Of a stretch of DNA of 64,000 nt, positions 1 through 8,774 are shown one piece after another. The notes below the pieces were generated by a model. That model saw only the letters and a program-made list of their open reading frames with translations. It was not told where the DNA came from and did not search any database. Source of the stretch: Brumimicrobium oceani (GTDB taxonomy: Bacteria > Bacteroidota > Bacteroidia > Flavobacteriales_D > Crocinitomicaceae). How positions within the stretch are numbered: position 1 is the first letter of the stretch; each line of letters starts with the position of its first letter. Both the position numbers and the translations under genes were made by a program. The stretch spans positions 310,001 to 374,000 of the forward strand of contig NZ_QFRJ01000001.1 in assembly GCF_003143775.1 (NCBI RefSeq), in the 5' to 3' direction.

Positions 1-587
1 AACTCACCTTTTTCATTTGGAGCGAACCCAAAACCATCAGACCCAATTACTGCGCCCGCATGAACTAAACAGGATTTTCCCACCACGCAGTCATGATAAA
101 TGGAAACGTTAGGGTGAAGTGTTGTTGAATCTCCAATTTTCACATTGTCACCAACGTAAGTATTGGGATATATTTTTACATTATCTCCAATCACAGCATT
201 TTCTCCAATGTAGGCATTAGCACCTATGTAACAGTCTTGTCCTATTTTTGCTGATTCGGAAACGAAGGCATTTCTCTCAATTTGTGGTTTTTTTTGATTC
301 ATTTGATCATAAACCTCCAAAAGTTTTGCAAAGCAACTGTAAGGGTCTTCTACCTTAACTAAAGTTAGTGAGCTAGGTAATTCTTTTGATGGATTAAAAG
401 ATTTAGCAACAATTGCAATTGAAGCTTTCGTTTCGTAAATATGAGGTTCGTACTTCATATTTGATAAGAATGTTAATGTGTTGGGTTGACCTTCCTCTAT
501 TTTAGAAAGACCGGATACCTTAACGTGTTCATCACCTTGAACCTCACCATCTAAGATACCTGCAATTTGTTCTGCTGAAAATTCCAT
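1..587 (-). CDS. lpxD: UDP-3-O-acylglucosamine N-acyltransferase LpxD, C-terminus cut by window edge
   Basis: Adds the second acyl chain to UDP-3-O-acylglucosamine in lipid A synthesis, in the cytosol. Translating the minus strand from the ATG at 587 gives a protein starting [12 protein letters not shown]. An LpxD-type N-terminal uridine-binding domain is followed by hexapeptide repeats of the left-handed beta-helix ([20 protein letters not shown] and further turns). The run ends in the family's [13 protein letters not shown] stretch, which carries the catalytic-histidine region. The C-terminus lies beyond base 1. A TATTTTTG promoter box ends four bases before the ATG, which supports this start. 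Family assignment is firm. Confidence 0.93.
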   Translation of the reverse strand, partial: MEFSAEQIAGILDGEVQGDEHVKVSGLSKIEEGQPNTLTFLSNMKYEPHIYETKASIAIVAKSFNPSKELPSSLTLVKVEDPYSCFAKLLEVYDQMNQKKPQIERNAFVSESAKIGQDCYIGANAYIGENAVIGDNVKIYPNTYVGDNVKIGDSTTLHPNVSIYHDCVVGKSCLVHAGAVIGSDGFGFAPNEKGE

Positions 588-599
588 TCTTCAAAAATA
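588..599 (-). promoter_or_regulatory. Promoter -7 box of lpxD, probably leaderless
   Basis: On the minus strand TATTTTTG (599 to 592) fits the Bacteroidota TAnnTTTG element. It is followed by four bases (AAGA) and then the ATG, so transcription should begin at or next to the start codon. The same spacing recurs at five other genes in this window. Confidence 0.55.
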
Positions 600-685
600 T
601 AAAAAGAGTTTGTTCAAACCCTCTTGATTCGCTTTATTTTTCCACAATTCCACTTTAATGGTGGAATTTGACCAGTATTTTATTT

Positions 686-1936
686 CTAAATTGTTTTGTG
701 AGAAGGGTAGCATAAAAAATACTTTTCTACCGGTTCTGAGAGCGCATGAATGTTTAGGTTATCCGCTGCCTGACTTACATCTTTAACGCTTCCATCTTTC
801 ATTAGAAGATTAATATTCTCCTTTTGTTCGTTGTAGGCATTGTTTCTTAAAATATCAGTATGTATAAAATAGTTCGTGTCCTCTTGATCAAGACCAAAGG
901 TATTCTTCACTTGCTCCTTTTCATATTGAATTCTATCCTCTGTAAAAGGAGTTGTTGAAATCTCAATTTTAAATAGCTTTCGGTTAATGAGCTGCTTGGC
1001 TAACAGGGCAATTACTCTATCCTCATTAAGCTGCCATACTTTTACAGCTCCCATGATATCGAAATCATCTAACAAAGCAAACTGATTCAATAGATTTTTA
1101 TCTGAGTGAAAGTCGGATAATTCTATATCTCTTTCTAGAAATAGTTTAAAGGCAGGGCTTGCAAATAGCTCTTTTCCAAATTGTACTAGTTGCTTGGCCC
1201 GACGCAACAAGTGTGTTAACATAACTTCTGAAGAAACTACGGTTTTGTGCATGTAAACTTGCCAATACATTAATCGGCGAGCAACCAAAAACTTCTCTAT
1301 TGAATAAACTCCCTTTTGTTCTACAACCAATTGATTATTTACAACATCTAACATCGCGATTATTCTATCACTCCCAATTACTCCTTCGGACACACCAGTA
1401 TAAAAACTGTCTCGATTAAGATAATCCATTCTATCCATATCTAATTGGCTAGAAACTAGTTGGTGAAGAAATGATTTATGATATTTGTCCTCAAATATTT
1501 CTATGGCTAAGTCAAGTTTACCATCAAACTCTTTGGTTAATCTTTGCATGAACAATAGAGAAATCTCTTCATGACTTACACTTTTTACAATATCTCGTTC
1601 TAGGGTGTGGCTGAAAGGGCCATGTCCAATATCGTGCAATAGAATAGCTATAAGTACTGCAGTTTCTTCTTCTTCTGAAACATCCACACCTTTATAACGC
1701 AAGGCATGTATCGCCTTAGTCATTAGGTGTGTAGCACCTAGTGCATGATGAAAGCGGGTGTGAAGCGCCCCAGGATAGACCAAGTGAGACATTCCTAATT
1801 GCTTAATTCTTCTTAACCTTTGATAAAAAGGATGTTCTATTAAATCGAAAATTATATCCTTAGGAAGGGAAATAAAACCGTACACAGGGTCGTTTATAAT
1901 TTTCTTCTTGTTATTTATGTTGAGGTTTGGACGCAA
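686..1936 (-). CDS. HD-domain phosphohydrolase (dGTPase-like, YdhJ type)
   Basis: Predicted metal-dependent phosphohydrolase of the HD superfamily, related to dNTP triphosphohydrolases; its true substrate is unknown. Motifs visible are RLRRIKQLG, the metal-binding histidine in RFHHALGATH, and the HD pair in LLHDIGHGPFSH (about residues 100-111). Length, about 416 residues, is typical for this group in Bacteroidota. The start used is a TTG; no ATG occurs before the conserved IINDPVYGFI segment, so the exact start is uncertain. It is divergent from porX with only 45 bases between them. Confidence 0.85.
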   Translation of the reverse strand: MRPNLNINNKKKIINDPVYGFISLPKDIIFDLIEHPFYQRLRRIKQLGMSHLVYPGALHTRFHHALGATHLMTKAIHALRYKGVDVSEEEETAVLIAILLHDIGHGPFSHTLERDIVKSVSHEEISLLFMQRLTKEFDGKLDLAIEIFEDKYHKSFLHQLVSSQLDMDRMDYLNRDSFYTGVSEGVIGSDRIIAMLDVVNNQLVVEQKGVYSIEKFLVARRLMYWQVYMHKTVVSSEVMLTHLLRRAKQLVQFGKELFASPAFKLFLERDIELSDFHSDKNLLNQFALLDDFDIMGAVKVWQLNEDRVIALLAKQLINRKLFKIEISTTPFTEDRIQYEKEQVKNTFGLDQEDTNYFIHTDILRNNAYNEQKENINLLMKDGSVKDVSQAADNLNIHALSEPVEKYFLCYPSHKTI

Positions 1937-1981
1937 ATCTTTACTTTTATAATATCATGTAAATTTAAAAATAATCAGACA

Positions 1982-3526
1982 ATGCAAGTGAAAATTCTTT
2001 GGGCAGATGACGAAATCGACTTATTAAAACCACATATTATTTTTTTAACACAGAAAGGGTATGAGGTGGAAGCCGTTCATAGCGGGGGTGAAGCAATAGA
2101 AAAATGCGAGGAAACAGCATACGATATCGTTTTTCTAGATGAAAATATGCCTGGAATTTCAGGATTAGACGCTTTAGCGAGAATTAAAGAGCTTAGACCT
2201 TTGGTTCCTGTAGTGATGATCACGAAAAGTGAGGAGGAAAGCATTATGGAAGAGGCAATAGGAGGCAAGATTGCTGATTATTTGATTAAACCTGTAAACC
2301 CCAATCAAATTTTATTGAGTTTAAAGAGAAATCTTGATCAAAGTAAATTAGTTTCAGAAAAGTTGAATACCAACTATCAAAGAGAGTTTAGGCAGATTGG
2401 AATGGATTTAGGCGACCGAATGGATGCCGAAGAATGGAGTGCAATGTACAAGAAGTTGGTGAATTGGGATTTGGAATTTTCAAAAATGGAAGACCAAGGA
2501 ATGCAGGAGGTTTTCGATATGCAGCTGAAAGAAGCCAATTCTTCATTTTCGAGGTTCATCGAGGAGAATTATCTGGATTGGTTAAATGGAGTAGAACAAG
2601 GACCGCAAATGCTACACACTTTGTTTAAGGACAGAGTGGCACCACATTTAAAAGAGCCAGTCTATTTATTAGTAGTGGATAATTTACGCTATGATCAATA
2701 CCAAGTTTTACGTCCTGCATTAAGTAAGTATTTTTCTTTTGAGAAAGAGGATATTGTTTATTCTATTTTACCCACAGCTACCCAGTATGCTAGAAATGCA
2801 TTTTTTGCTGGTTTAATGCCTGGAGAAATCAAAAAGAAACATCCAGATTTATGGGTTGGGGAAGATGAAGAAGGAAGTAAGAATGGAAACGAAGAGGAGT
2901 TATTAACTAAGCAATTACAACGACTTGGAAGTGATGTTAAACTGGGGTACAGGAAGATAACTAACCTTGAAGCAGGTAAAAAACTTTATGAAAACTTTAA
3001 TCAATTAAAAAATAATGATCTTAATGTGATTGTTTACAATTTTGTTGATATGCTTTCACATGCCAGAACGGATATGAAAGTTATTCGGGAGTTGGCTGAT
3101 GATGAAGCTGCATATCGTTCGTTGACATCGAGTTGGTTTGATCATTCGCCATTACAAGATATAATGAAAGAAATTGCGAAAACGGGAGCAAAAGTTATTT
3201 TAACTACAGACCACGGAACAATTAAGGTGAATAACGCGGTTAAAATAGTAGGTCCAAGAGAAACGAATACCAATTTGCGTTACAAAATTGGGAAGAATTT
3301 AAATTACAAGGAAAAGGAGGTTTTTGAGGTTAAAGATCCAGACGAGGCCTATTTGCCTAAAGACAATATTTCTGATACCTATGTCTTTAGCAGAAACAAC
3401 GATTTCTTTGTTTATCCCAATAATTATAATCACTATTCTAAGTATTATAACGATACTTTTCAGCACGGTGGAATTTCTTTAGAGGAGATTTTAATCCCTT
3501 TTGTTGAAATGAGGGGTAAAAAATAG
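1982..3526 (+). CDS. porX: PorX: response regulator with PglZ-type phosphatase domain (type IX secretion control)
   Basis: Cytosolic two-component output protein. In Porphyromonas and Flavobacterium, PorX (with histidine kinase PorY) controls the type IX secretion system. Residues 1-120 form a CheY-like receiver: acidic pair at D9/D10, phospho-acceptor D53 in FLDENMPG, conserved lysine in LIKPVNP. After a helical linker, the C-terminal half is an alkaline-phosphatase-fold PglZ domain with metal-site motifs VVDNLRYD (near residue 233) and TTDHGT (near residue 410). No DNA-binding domain is present, as is known for PorX. The size of 514 residues matches the family. No porY or T9SS structural gene is in the window. 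Confidence 0.92.
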   Translation: MQVKILWADDEIDLLKPHIIFLTQKGYEVEAVHSGGEAIEKCEETAYDIVFLDENMPGISGLDALARIKELRPLVPVVMITKSEEESIMEEAIGGKIADYLIKPVNPNQILLSLKRNLDQSKLVSEKLNTNYQREFRQIGMDLGDRMDAEEWSAMYKKLVNWDLEFSKMEDQGMQEVFDMQLKEANSSFSRFIEENYLDWLNGVEQGPQMLHTLFKDRVAPHLKEPVYLLVVDNLRYDQYQVLRPALSKYFSFEKEDIVYSILPTATQYARNAFFAGLMPGEIKKKHPDLWVGEDEEGSKNGNEEELLTKQLQRLGSDVKLGYRKITNLEAGKKLYENFNQLKNNDLNVIVYNFVDMLSHARTDMKVIRELADDEAAYRSLTSSWFDHSPLQDIMKEIAKTGAKVILTTDHGTIKVNNAVKIVGPRETNTNLRYKIGKNLNYKEKEVFEVKDPDEAYLPKDNISDTYVFSRNNDFFVYPNNYNHYSKYYNDTFQHGGISLEEILIPFVEMRGKK

Positions 3527-3597
3527 GAATTACAATTGAAATGCGAAGGGACAAATTTAGTACCTTCGTATTCTTTTTTTATAAAATACCTCCGTTT

Positions 3598-4014
3598 ATG
3601 AAGTTTTATGCCAGAACCGAAGAAGATTTAATAAATATAAGCACTGAGTTTCTAGAATTAACAAAGGAACATAAGTGCTTTGCTTTTAAAGGGAGTATGG
3701 GGGTCGGAAAAACCACTTTTATTTCATATCTTGCTAAAGCAATGGGGATTGTAGATCAAGTAAGTTCTCCTACTTATGGCTATGTTAACGAGTATAATAG
3801 TCCTTTTTATGGCTCAGTTTATCATTTTGATTTATATCGAATTGAGGATGAAAATGAAGCCTACGATATAGGAATTGAAGAGTATATTTATGGAGATAGC
3901 ATCGTTCTGATTGAATGGGCGGAAAATATTTTGAACCTTTTACCCGAAGATTGCGTATGGGTTAATATGACGAAAAATGATCGTGAAGGTCGAGTGATTG
4001 AAGTAGAGATATGA
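3598..4014 (+). CDS. tsaE: tRNA threonylcarbamoyladenosine biosynthesis ATPase TsaE
   Basis: ATPase that works with TsaB and TsaD to make t6A37 on ANN-decoding tRNAs. The P-loop GSMGVGKTTF is clear, as are SSPTYGYVNEY and FDLYRIEDENEAYDIGIEEY, all typical TsaE blocks. I chose the ATG at 3598 (MKFYARTEED) over an in-frame ATG at 3541: the extra 19 residues are low complexity (FVFFFYK) and not part of the family, and a TACCTTCG promoter-like box lies inside that extension. The stop overlaps the alanine dehydrogenase start (ATGA), so the two are probably co-translated. Confidence 0.92.
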   Translation: MKFYARTEEDLINISTEFLELTKEHKCFAFKGSMGVGKTTFISYLAKAMGIVDQVSSPTYGYVNEYNSPFYGSVYHFDLYRIEDENEAYDIGIEEYIYGDSIVLIEWAENILNLLPEDCVWVNMTKNDREGRVIEVEI

Positions 4015-5231
4015 AAACAGATCCAGAAATTTTAAAGAGCTTATTGAAAGAAGGTAGATTGCTTCCTCAAGAAGAAATGTTGGAAATTGCTCGCAAAAAA
4101 GGCAGTTTAAAAATCGGAATACCCCGAGAAGATTCATTTCAAGAACGGAGAGTAGCCTTAGTTCCGGAGGCTGTTTCCTTATTGGTGGCCAACGGTCATG
4201 ATATTAAGATTGAAACAAAAGCAGGAGAAAATGCTAATTTTTCTGATCGTGCATACTCCGAGGCTGGCGCTGAAATAGTTTATGACAGAAACGAGGTATT
4301 TCAATGTGATATTGTATTTAAAGTTTCACCTCCTATTGAGGAAGAAGTGGAAATGATGGGTATGGGACAAACCTTGATTTCCGCTCTTCAAATTAGCATG
4401 CAGCCAAAACAGATTTTGCAGAAAATGATGCAAAAGAAAATTACGGCCATTGCTTGGGATTATATGAGAGACGATGAAGGTCATTTTCCTGTTGTAAGTG
4501 CCATGGGTGAAATTGCTGGGAATACTTCAATTCATATCGCTGCCGAACTACTTAACGCTTTTAAAAATGGAAAAGGTGTTATGCTAGGGGGCATCGCTGG
4601 AGTTCAGCCAACTGAGGTAGTTATTTTAGGCGCAGGTACAGTGGGGGAATTTGCTGCTCGCTCTGCAATGGGACTAGGTTGCTCTGTTAAGGTTTTTGAT
4701 AATTCCTTAGGGAAATTAAGAAGACTTCAGTCATCTGTTGGCCAAAGAATTTACACTTCTATAATTCAACCAAAAGTATTGAGTAAGGCCTTGATGAGGG
4801 CTGATGTAGTTATTGGTGCGGTGAGGTCTCCTTTTGGTAAAACTCCTTGTATCGTTTCTGAAGAAATGGTTGGAAATATGAAAACTGGGTCTGTAATTAT
4901 AGATGTAAGTATTGATCAAGGAGGTTGTTTTGAAACTTCAGAATTAACAAATCATGAATCTCCAACATTTGATAAATATGGCGTGACTCATTATTGTGTA
5001 CCTAATATTGCCTCACGCGTTTCACGAACTGCATCTTTCGCTATCTCAAATATTTTTGCTCCTGTATTAATTAAAATGGGTGAAAAAGGAGGCGATAAAG
5101 AATTGATAAAGAGAGATCACGGTTTTAGAAGTGGTGTATATATGTACAAGGGGACTTTAACTAGCGAGGTCTTGGGTAAAATCTTTGATCTTAATTACAA
5201 AGAAATCGAGCTTTTATTAATGGGAATGTAA
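4011..5231 (+). CDS. ald: Alanine dehydrogenase
   Basis: NAD-dependent interconversion of L-alanine and pyruvate with ammonia release. The N-terminal domain carries KIGIPREDSFQERRVALVPE, and the Rossmann segment VVILGAGTVGEFAARSAMGLG lies in the second half. DVSIDQGGCFETS and VPNIASRVSRTAS are further family signatures. At 406 residues it is slightly longer than the usual 370, because of an N-terminal extension of about 30 residues common in Bacteroidota homologues. The start overlaps the tsaE stop by four bases. Confidence 0.9.
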   Translation: MKTDPEILKSLLKEGRLLPQEEMLEIARKKGSLKIGIPREDSFQERRVALVPEAVSLLVANGHDIKIETKAGENANFSDRAYSEAGAEIVYDRNEVFQCDIVFKVSPPIEEEVEMMGMGQTLISALQISMQPKQILQKMMQKKITAIAWDYMRDDEGHFPVVSAMGEIAGNTSIHIAAELLNAFKNGKGVMLGGIAGVQPTEVVILGAGTVGEFAARSAMGLGCSVKVFDNSLGKLRRLQSSVGQRIYTSIIQPKVLSKALMRADVVIGAVRSPFGKTPCIVSEEMVGNMKTGSVIIDVSIDQGGCFETSELTNHESPTFDKYGVTHYCVPNIASRVSRTASFAISNIFAPVLIKMGEKGGDKELIKRDHGFRSGVYMYKGTLTSEVLGKIFDLNYKEIELLLMGM

Positions 5232-5240
5232 GTATCCTCC

Positions 5241-5248
5241 TATTTTTG
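5241..5248 (+). promoter_or_regulatory. Possible -7 promoter box for the DUF4230 gene
   Basis: TATTTTTG matches TAnnTTTG and sits 19 bases before the ATG at 5268, in the short gap after ald. It could give the DUF4230 gene its own transcript. Confidence 0.35.
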
Positions 5249-5267
5249 CACTTTAAAAGATTTTATT

Positions 5268-5963
5268 ATGCAAGGGATTTGGAAAAGGCTTAGGTATTAT
5301 TTGATAGGATTCCTTATTGGAACAATATTCGTTAGTATTTTATTTAAGGATAGAGGTTGTTCATGGACACCTACCAACAGGGTGAAAAATTCAATTCAGG
5401 ACAAAATAATTGTCTTTCCAGAAAATCAAATTCAGTCTTTGAATCAATTGGGTTTGAATAAAGACAATATTTACAGATTTTTGGTGAATGCTGATGTTGA
5501 TTTCTCCAATAGTTTAAAAGATAAATTTCCAAAGGTTTATATTGTTGAAAACAATGATTCTATTCATCAACGTTTACAGTTTTCATTATATGAAGATAGC
5601 TATATAACCGTAGTTCACCCATTGAAAAAGGAAGAGAAGCCAAAAAGGTACGAGCATTTGGAAGGTTGGGGTGAAATGATACGGTTGCCAAAAGATTCAT
5701 CTCTTGTTTTTATCGATAAATCAAATTACACGCAATGTAAAGCTAGGGGATTGGCGACCAAAGATCAGCAAGAAATTACGAATGCGATGAAAGCGACTGG
5801 AAGAGTTGATTTTTCTAAAAGCGATTTAATGCTTACAAAAGCTGTTCAACAAATTCAGTTTATTCAAAATGACACTTTGGAAGTAAACGCCAAAACAATT
5901 TGGTTCGAATCTAGAATTACATTTAAAGATTTTGATTGGGACTATAAATTGGAATGTGAATAA
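5268..5963 (+). CDS. DUF4230 family membrane-anchored protein
   Basis: Function unknown. A hydrophobic N-terminal segment (YYLIGFLIGTIFVSILF, about residues 10-26) should anchor the protein, with the rest outside the cytosol or forming a soluble domain. The C-terminal part (ARGLATKDQQEITNAMKATG, then TIWFESRITFKDFDWDYKLE) resembles the DUF4230 pattern of conserved alpha/beta elements. It follows ald by 36 bases on the same strand. The only assignment possible is the family. Confidence 0.65.
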   Translation: MQGIWKRLRYYLIGFLIGTIFVSILFKDRGCSWTPTNRVKNSIQDKIIVFPENQIQSLNQLGLNKDNIYRFLVNADVDFSNSLKDKFPKVYIVENNDSIHQRLQFSLYEDSYITVVHPLKKEEKPKRYEHLEGWGEMIRLPKDSSLVFIDKSNYTQCKARGLATKDQQEITNAMKATGRVDFSKSDLMLTKAVQQIQFIQNDTLEVNAKTIWFESRITFKDFDWDYKLECE

Positions 5964-5989
5964 AAATTATCCCGTTTGGCATGGCCAAA

Positions 5990-6030
5990 TATCCCGTAGG
6001 CTTGCCCAATTTGGGCATGCCTACGGGATA
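5990..6030. terminator. Bidirectional hairpin terminator between convergent genes
   Basis: Arms TATCCCGTAGGC (5990-6001) and GCCTACGGGATA (6019-6030) pair, and inside them TGCCCA pairs with TGGGCA. T-rich tracts follow on the plus strand. The hairpin overlaps the last codons of the minus-strand DUF1684 gene (stop at 6021-6023), so the gene end and the terminator share sequence. A partial second copy of the arm (ATCCCGTTTGGC) lies just upstream. Confidence 0.75.
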
Positions 6031-6653
6031 TTTTTATCAGGATTCATAATCCCTGCATTAATTTTTACATCAACATGATTTTCTTTCGGTGTAATAGGAC
6101 ATGAATATCTATATGAATAGACACAGTATGGATTATAAGCTTTGTTGAAATCAACGATTACAACCTTGTCTTTAATAGACATTTCCAAATCCAAATATCT
6201 CCCTCCTCCGTAAGTCAAGTTTGGCGCATTTTTATCGACGAAAGGAACGAATACATAGTTTTTATATTCTGAACCTTTCAAACCTAGATTTTTGTATACC
6301 GCTAATTTGAATTTCTCAGTATTGTGTGCAAAATGAAGATAACCAATGCGTTTATATCTTGGTGTTCGGCTTGTTGTTGTTGGCATGTTGAATGATCTGC
6401 CCTTGTCCTTTGTAAATTGTGCTGTAATAACCCAGGAGGAATCGATAGGAAAATGATTGAGTGATTGAATAGCTTCTCTTTCTTCGGCGTTTAGCACTGA
6501 ATCTGTTTGCAATAACTTTTGTTCAAATTGTAATCTGTCTTTTTCAATAGCTTTGTAATAATCACTCTGAGCAAAAGTAGAGATTGTCAAGGGTAGAAAC
6601 AGGAGTATAAATAAGACTTTCAATTTTGACATAGGTATTTGAATGTTTAACAA
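6021..6653 (-). CDS. DUF1684 domain protein, exported
   Basis: Probable periplasmic or surface protein of unknown activity. The product opens with a hydrophobic signal-like segment (LKVLFILLFLPLTISTFAQ, ending about residue 29). Typical DUF1684 blocks follow: YGGGRYLDLEM, VDFNKAYNPYCVYS, YSCPITPKENH and the closing NAGIMNP. The start may be the internal ATG seven codons in (MSKLKVLF), giving a cleaner signal peptide. The last three codons lie inside the terminator hairpin. Confidence 0.8.
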   Translation of the reverse strand: MLNIQIPMSKLKVLFILLFLPLTISTFAQSDYYKAIEKDRLQFEQKLLQTDSVLNAEEREAIQSLNHFPIDSSWVITAQFTKDKGRSFNMPTTTSRTPRYKRIGYLHFAHNTEKFKLAVYKNLGLKGSEYKNYVFVPFVDKNAPNLTYGGGRYLDLEMSIKDKVVIVDFNKAYNPYCVYSYRYSCPITPKENHVDVKINAGIMNPDKNIP

Positions 6654-6694
6654 GTAACGATGTTCTATTTTCGTAAGATTTAAGAACAGCGCTT

Positions 6695-7360
6695 TTATTT
6701 ATTTCTCGCACCAAAAATAGTGCTTCCAATACGCACCATGTTGCTTCCTTCTCCAATAGCTATTTCATAATCTCCACTCATTCCCATGGAAATTACAGAG
6801 AAACTATCATTAAATTTAAAGTAGTGACTTCTGAAAACTTCGAAATAATTATTGAGTGTTCTGAACTCATCCTGCACGGTTTCTTTGTTATCCGTAAATG
6901 TAGCCATTCCCATAACACCTCGAACATTAATATTTTCTAGCTCTACAAATTCTCGATCTTCAAACATTTCTTTAGCCTCATCAAATGTGAAACCTGATTT
7001 AGAGTCCTCCTGAGCAATATGAAACTGAATTAGAACATCAATAATACGCCCTTCACTTTTGGCACGTTTATTAATTTCTTTGAGCAATTTAAAAGTATCA
7101 ACACCGTGAATTAAGGATACGAAAGGCGCTATATATTTTACTTTTTTGGTTTGTAAATTTCCAATCATATGCCATTCAATATCCTTTGGCAATGATTCAT
7201 ATTTATCCACCAACTCTTGCACACGGTTTTCTCCAAATATGCGTTGTCCGCTTTTGTAGGCCTCTAGTATATCTTCGTTTGGTTTTGTTTTTGATACAGC
7301 AACTAAGGTAACTTCTGATGGTAGATTAGCCTTTATTTTTGATAAGTTTTCTGAAATCAT
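6695..7360 (-). CDS. YggS/PROSC-type pyridoxal-phosphate homeostasis protein
   Basis: PLP-binding protein of the YggS family, with a fold-type III barrel that buffers vitamin B6 and has no known catalytic activity. The PLP lysine lies in LVAVSKTKPNEDI near residue 25. IFGENRVQELVDKY, WHMIGNLQTKKVKY, MGMATFTD and SMGMSGDYEIAIGEGSNMVR are all signature blocks. At 221 residues it is full length. It starts four bases inside the end of the DUF1015 gene, implying one transcript. Confidence 0.93.
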   Translation of the reverse strand: MISENLSKIKANLPSEVTLVAVSKTKPNEDILEAYKSGQRIFGENRVQELVDKYESLPKDIEWHMIGNLQTKKVKYIAPFVSLIHGVDTFKLLKEINKRAKSEGRIIDVLIQFHIAQEDSKSGFTFDEAKEMFEDREFVELENINVRGVMGMATFTDNKETVQDEFRTLNNYFEVFRSHYFKFNDSFSVISMGMSGDYEIAIGEGSNMVRIGSTIFGARNK

Positions 7361-8601
7361 TCGTCTATTTTATAAATTGTTAATCCACTGCGCATTTTTG
7401 GCTCAATGTAGGTAGACTTTGGCGGCATAATGGCGTTTTCATCGGCAACTGCTTTTAGTTGTTCCATGGTTACAGGATAGAGCAGAAAACCTACCTGATT
7501 AACACCAGAATTTACAGAATGTTCTATGGCTAAGATTCCGTCTTCACCACTTTGAAAAGATATATTTTCATCCGTTGTTAAGTCATGTATTCCAAGTACA
7601 GGGGAGAGGATGTATCTCGTTAGTATTTCAGCGTCTATACTACTTACAGCATCTAATTTACTGTGTTTGTCAACTCTTAATCTCAGTCTAAACCAAGTTC
7701 TGTCAATAAACATGTGAATGTCATGCAATTGTTCTGGAGGTTTTGGTCTTTTAAGCTCTTCAACTTCGAAGTGCGTTTCCACCAGATCCAAAAGGCTACT
7801 TTTTGAATGTCCGTTCAAGGTATTGCACAAACGGTTAAAAGGCATTATATTTAAACGTTCTTCATCGATAAAAAAGCTCAGGAAAGAAGTGTAATTTTTA
7901 TCGGCATGATAATCTCCCTTTGCTGCAATTAAATCATGTAATCTAACAGATGATGCAGATCTGTGATGTCCATCGGCAATATAACAAGTTTCTATTTTAT
8001 CATAGGCTTCCTGAATTTGCAATAGTTCCTCTGCTGTTGTTATCCATAATTCATGGGTGGATTCATCCGTTGTAGCAAATTCATATTCAGGACGTTTTTT
8101 AGTGATTTCTGCCAGTACTAAATCTAGTTCTTCGCTCTTCTTGTGACTTAACAAAACGGGTTCTGCATTAAAACCTACGATATCTAAATAATTCGTAAAC
8201 ATGGCCTCGCGTGAAGCAAGAGTAGCCTCATGTTTCTTGATCTTATTTTCTTTGTATTCTTGAACACTAGCCCCACCAATTACGCCTAAATAGGAGTGGT
8301 TGGGTGTGGATTGCCGGTATACATATAAGGCTTTCTCTTCATCTTGTTTCAATATTCCTCTTGCGGAAAATTCTTCATACTTGTCTTTGACCTTTAAAAA
8401 ACGCTCTGGCGTGTTGGGTAAAGTTCTGGTATTATCGTTTTCAAAAAATTCGGGATGAATAATATGAATAAAAGAGAATGGATTAGATTCTAATTTGGCT
8501 TCTAGAATCGAATGTTTATAGGTTGATACTGCTCGAGAAGCCACTAAGTGAGCTTTACTTCGAACTGGGCGTATGGCTTTAAAAGCTTTAATTTTGGTCA
8601 T
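7357..8601 (-). CDS. DUF1015 family protein
   Basis: Function not established. In many genomes DUF1015 genes sit beside serine or PLP-enzyme genes; here the partner is the YggS-type protein, which overlaps it by four bases. Recognisable family blocks are the N-terminal FKAIRPVRSKAHLVASRAVS, the YRQSTPNHSYLGVIGG region, and the nearly invariant CYIADGHHRSASSVRL about mid-protein. The length of 414 residues is normal. There is no signal peptide or membrane segment, so it is probably cytosolic. Confidence 0.85.
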   Translation of the reverse strand: MTKIKAFKAIRPVRSKAHLVASRAVSTYKHSILEAKLESNPFSFIHIIHPEFFENDNTRTLPNTPERFLKVKDKYEEFSARGILKQDEEKALYVYRQSTPNHSYLGVIGGASVQEYKENKIKKHEATLASREAMFTNYLDIVGFNAEPVLLSHKKSEELDLVLAEITKKRPEYEFATTDESTHELWITTAEELLQIQEAYDKIETCYIADGHHRSASSVRLHDLIAAKGDYHADKNYTSFLSFFIDEERLNIMPFNRLCNTLNGHSKSSLLDLVETHFEVEELKRPKPPEQLHDIHMFIDRTWFRLRLRVDKHSKLDAVSSIDAEILTRYILSPVLGIHDLTTDENISFQSGEDGILAIEHSVNSGVNQVGFLLYPVTMEQLKAVADENAIMPPKSTYIEPKMRSGLTIYKIDE

Positions 8602-8762
8602 AGTTTAAACATTTCAGATTTGCTTAAGTCTGCAAGATGAACAAAGATAAAAATTTGTTTGAATCACTGTCGAATTATCCCCTGTTCTAAATTTTTTTAA
8701 TCAAATCCTGTGCACTGCCCATTCTTTTTATGAGTGAGTGCTTGTAAATCTTTTTTAAGCTG

Positions 8763-8774
8763 TAACTTTGCAGC
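8763..8774 (+). promoter_or_regulatory. Promoter -7 box of rimO, probably leaderless
   Basis: TAACTTTG (8763-8770) is followed by CAGC and then the ATG at 8775. A TTG lies 18 bases upstream of the box, close to the expected -33 position. Confidence 0.6.

Noticed and set aside
3541-3597. N-terminal extension of TsaE
   Set aside because: Low-complexity FVFFFYK segment, not in the family; the ATG at 3598 fits TsaE and a promoter-like box lies within the extension.
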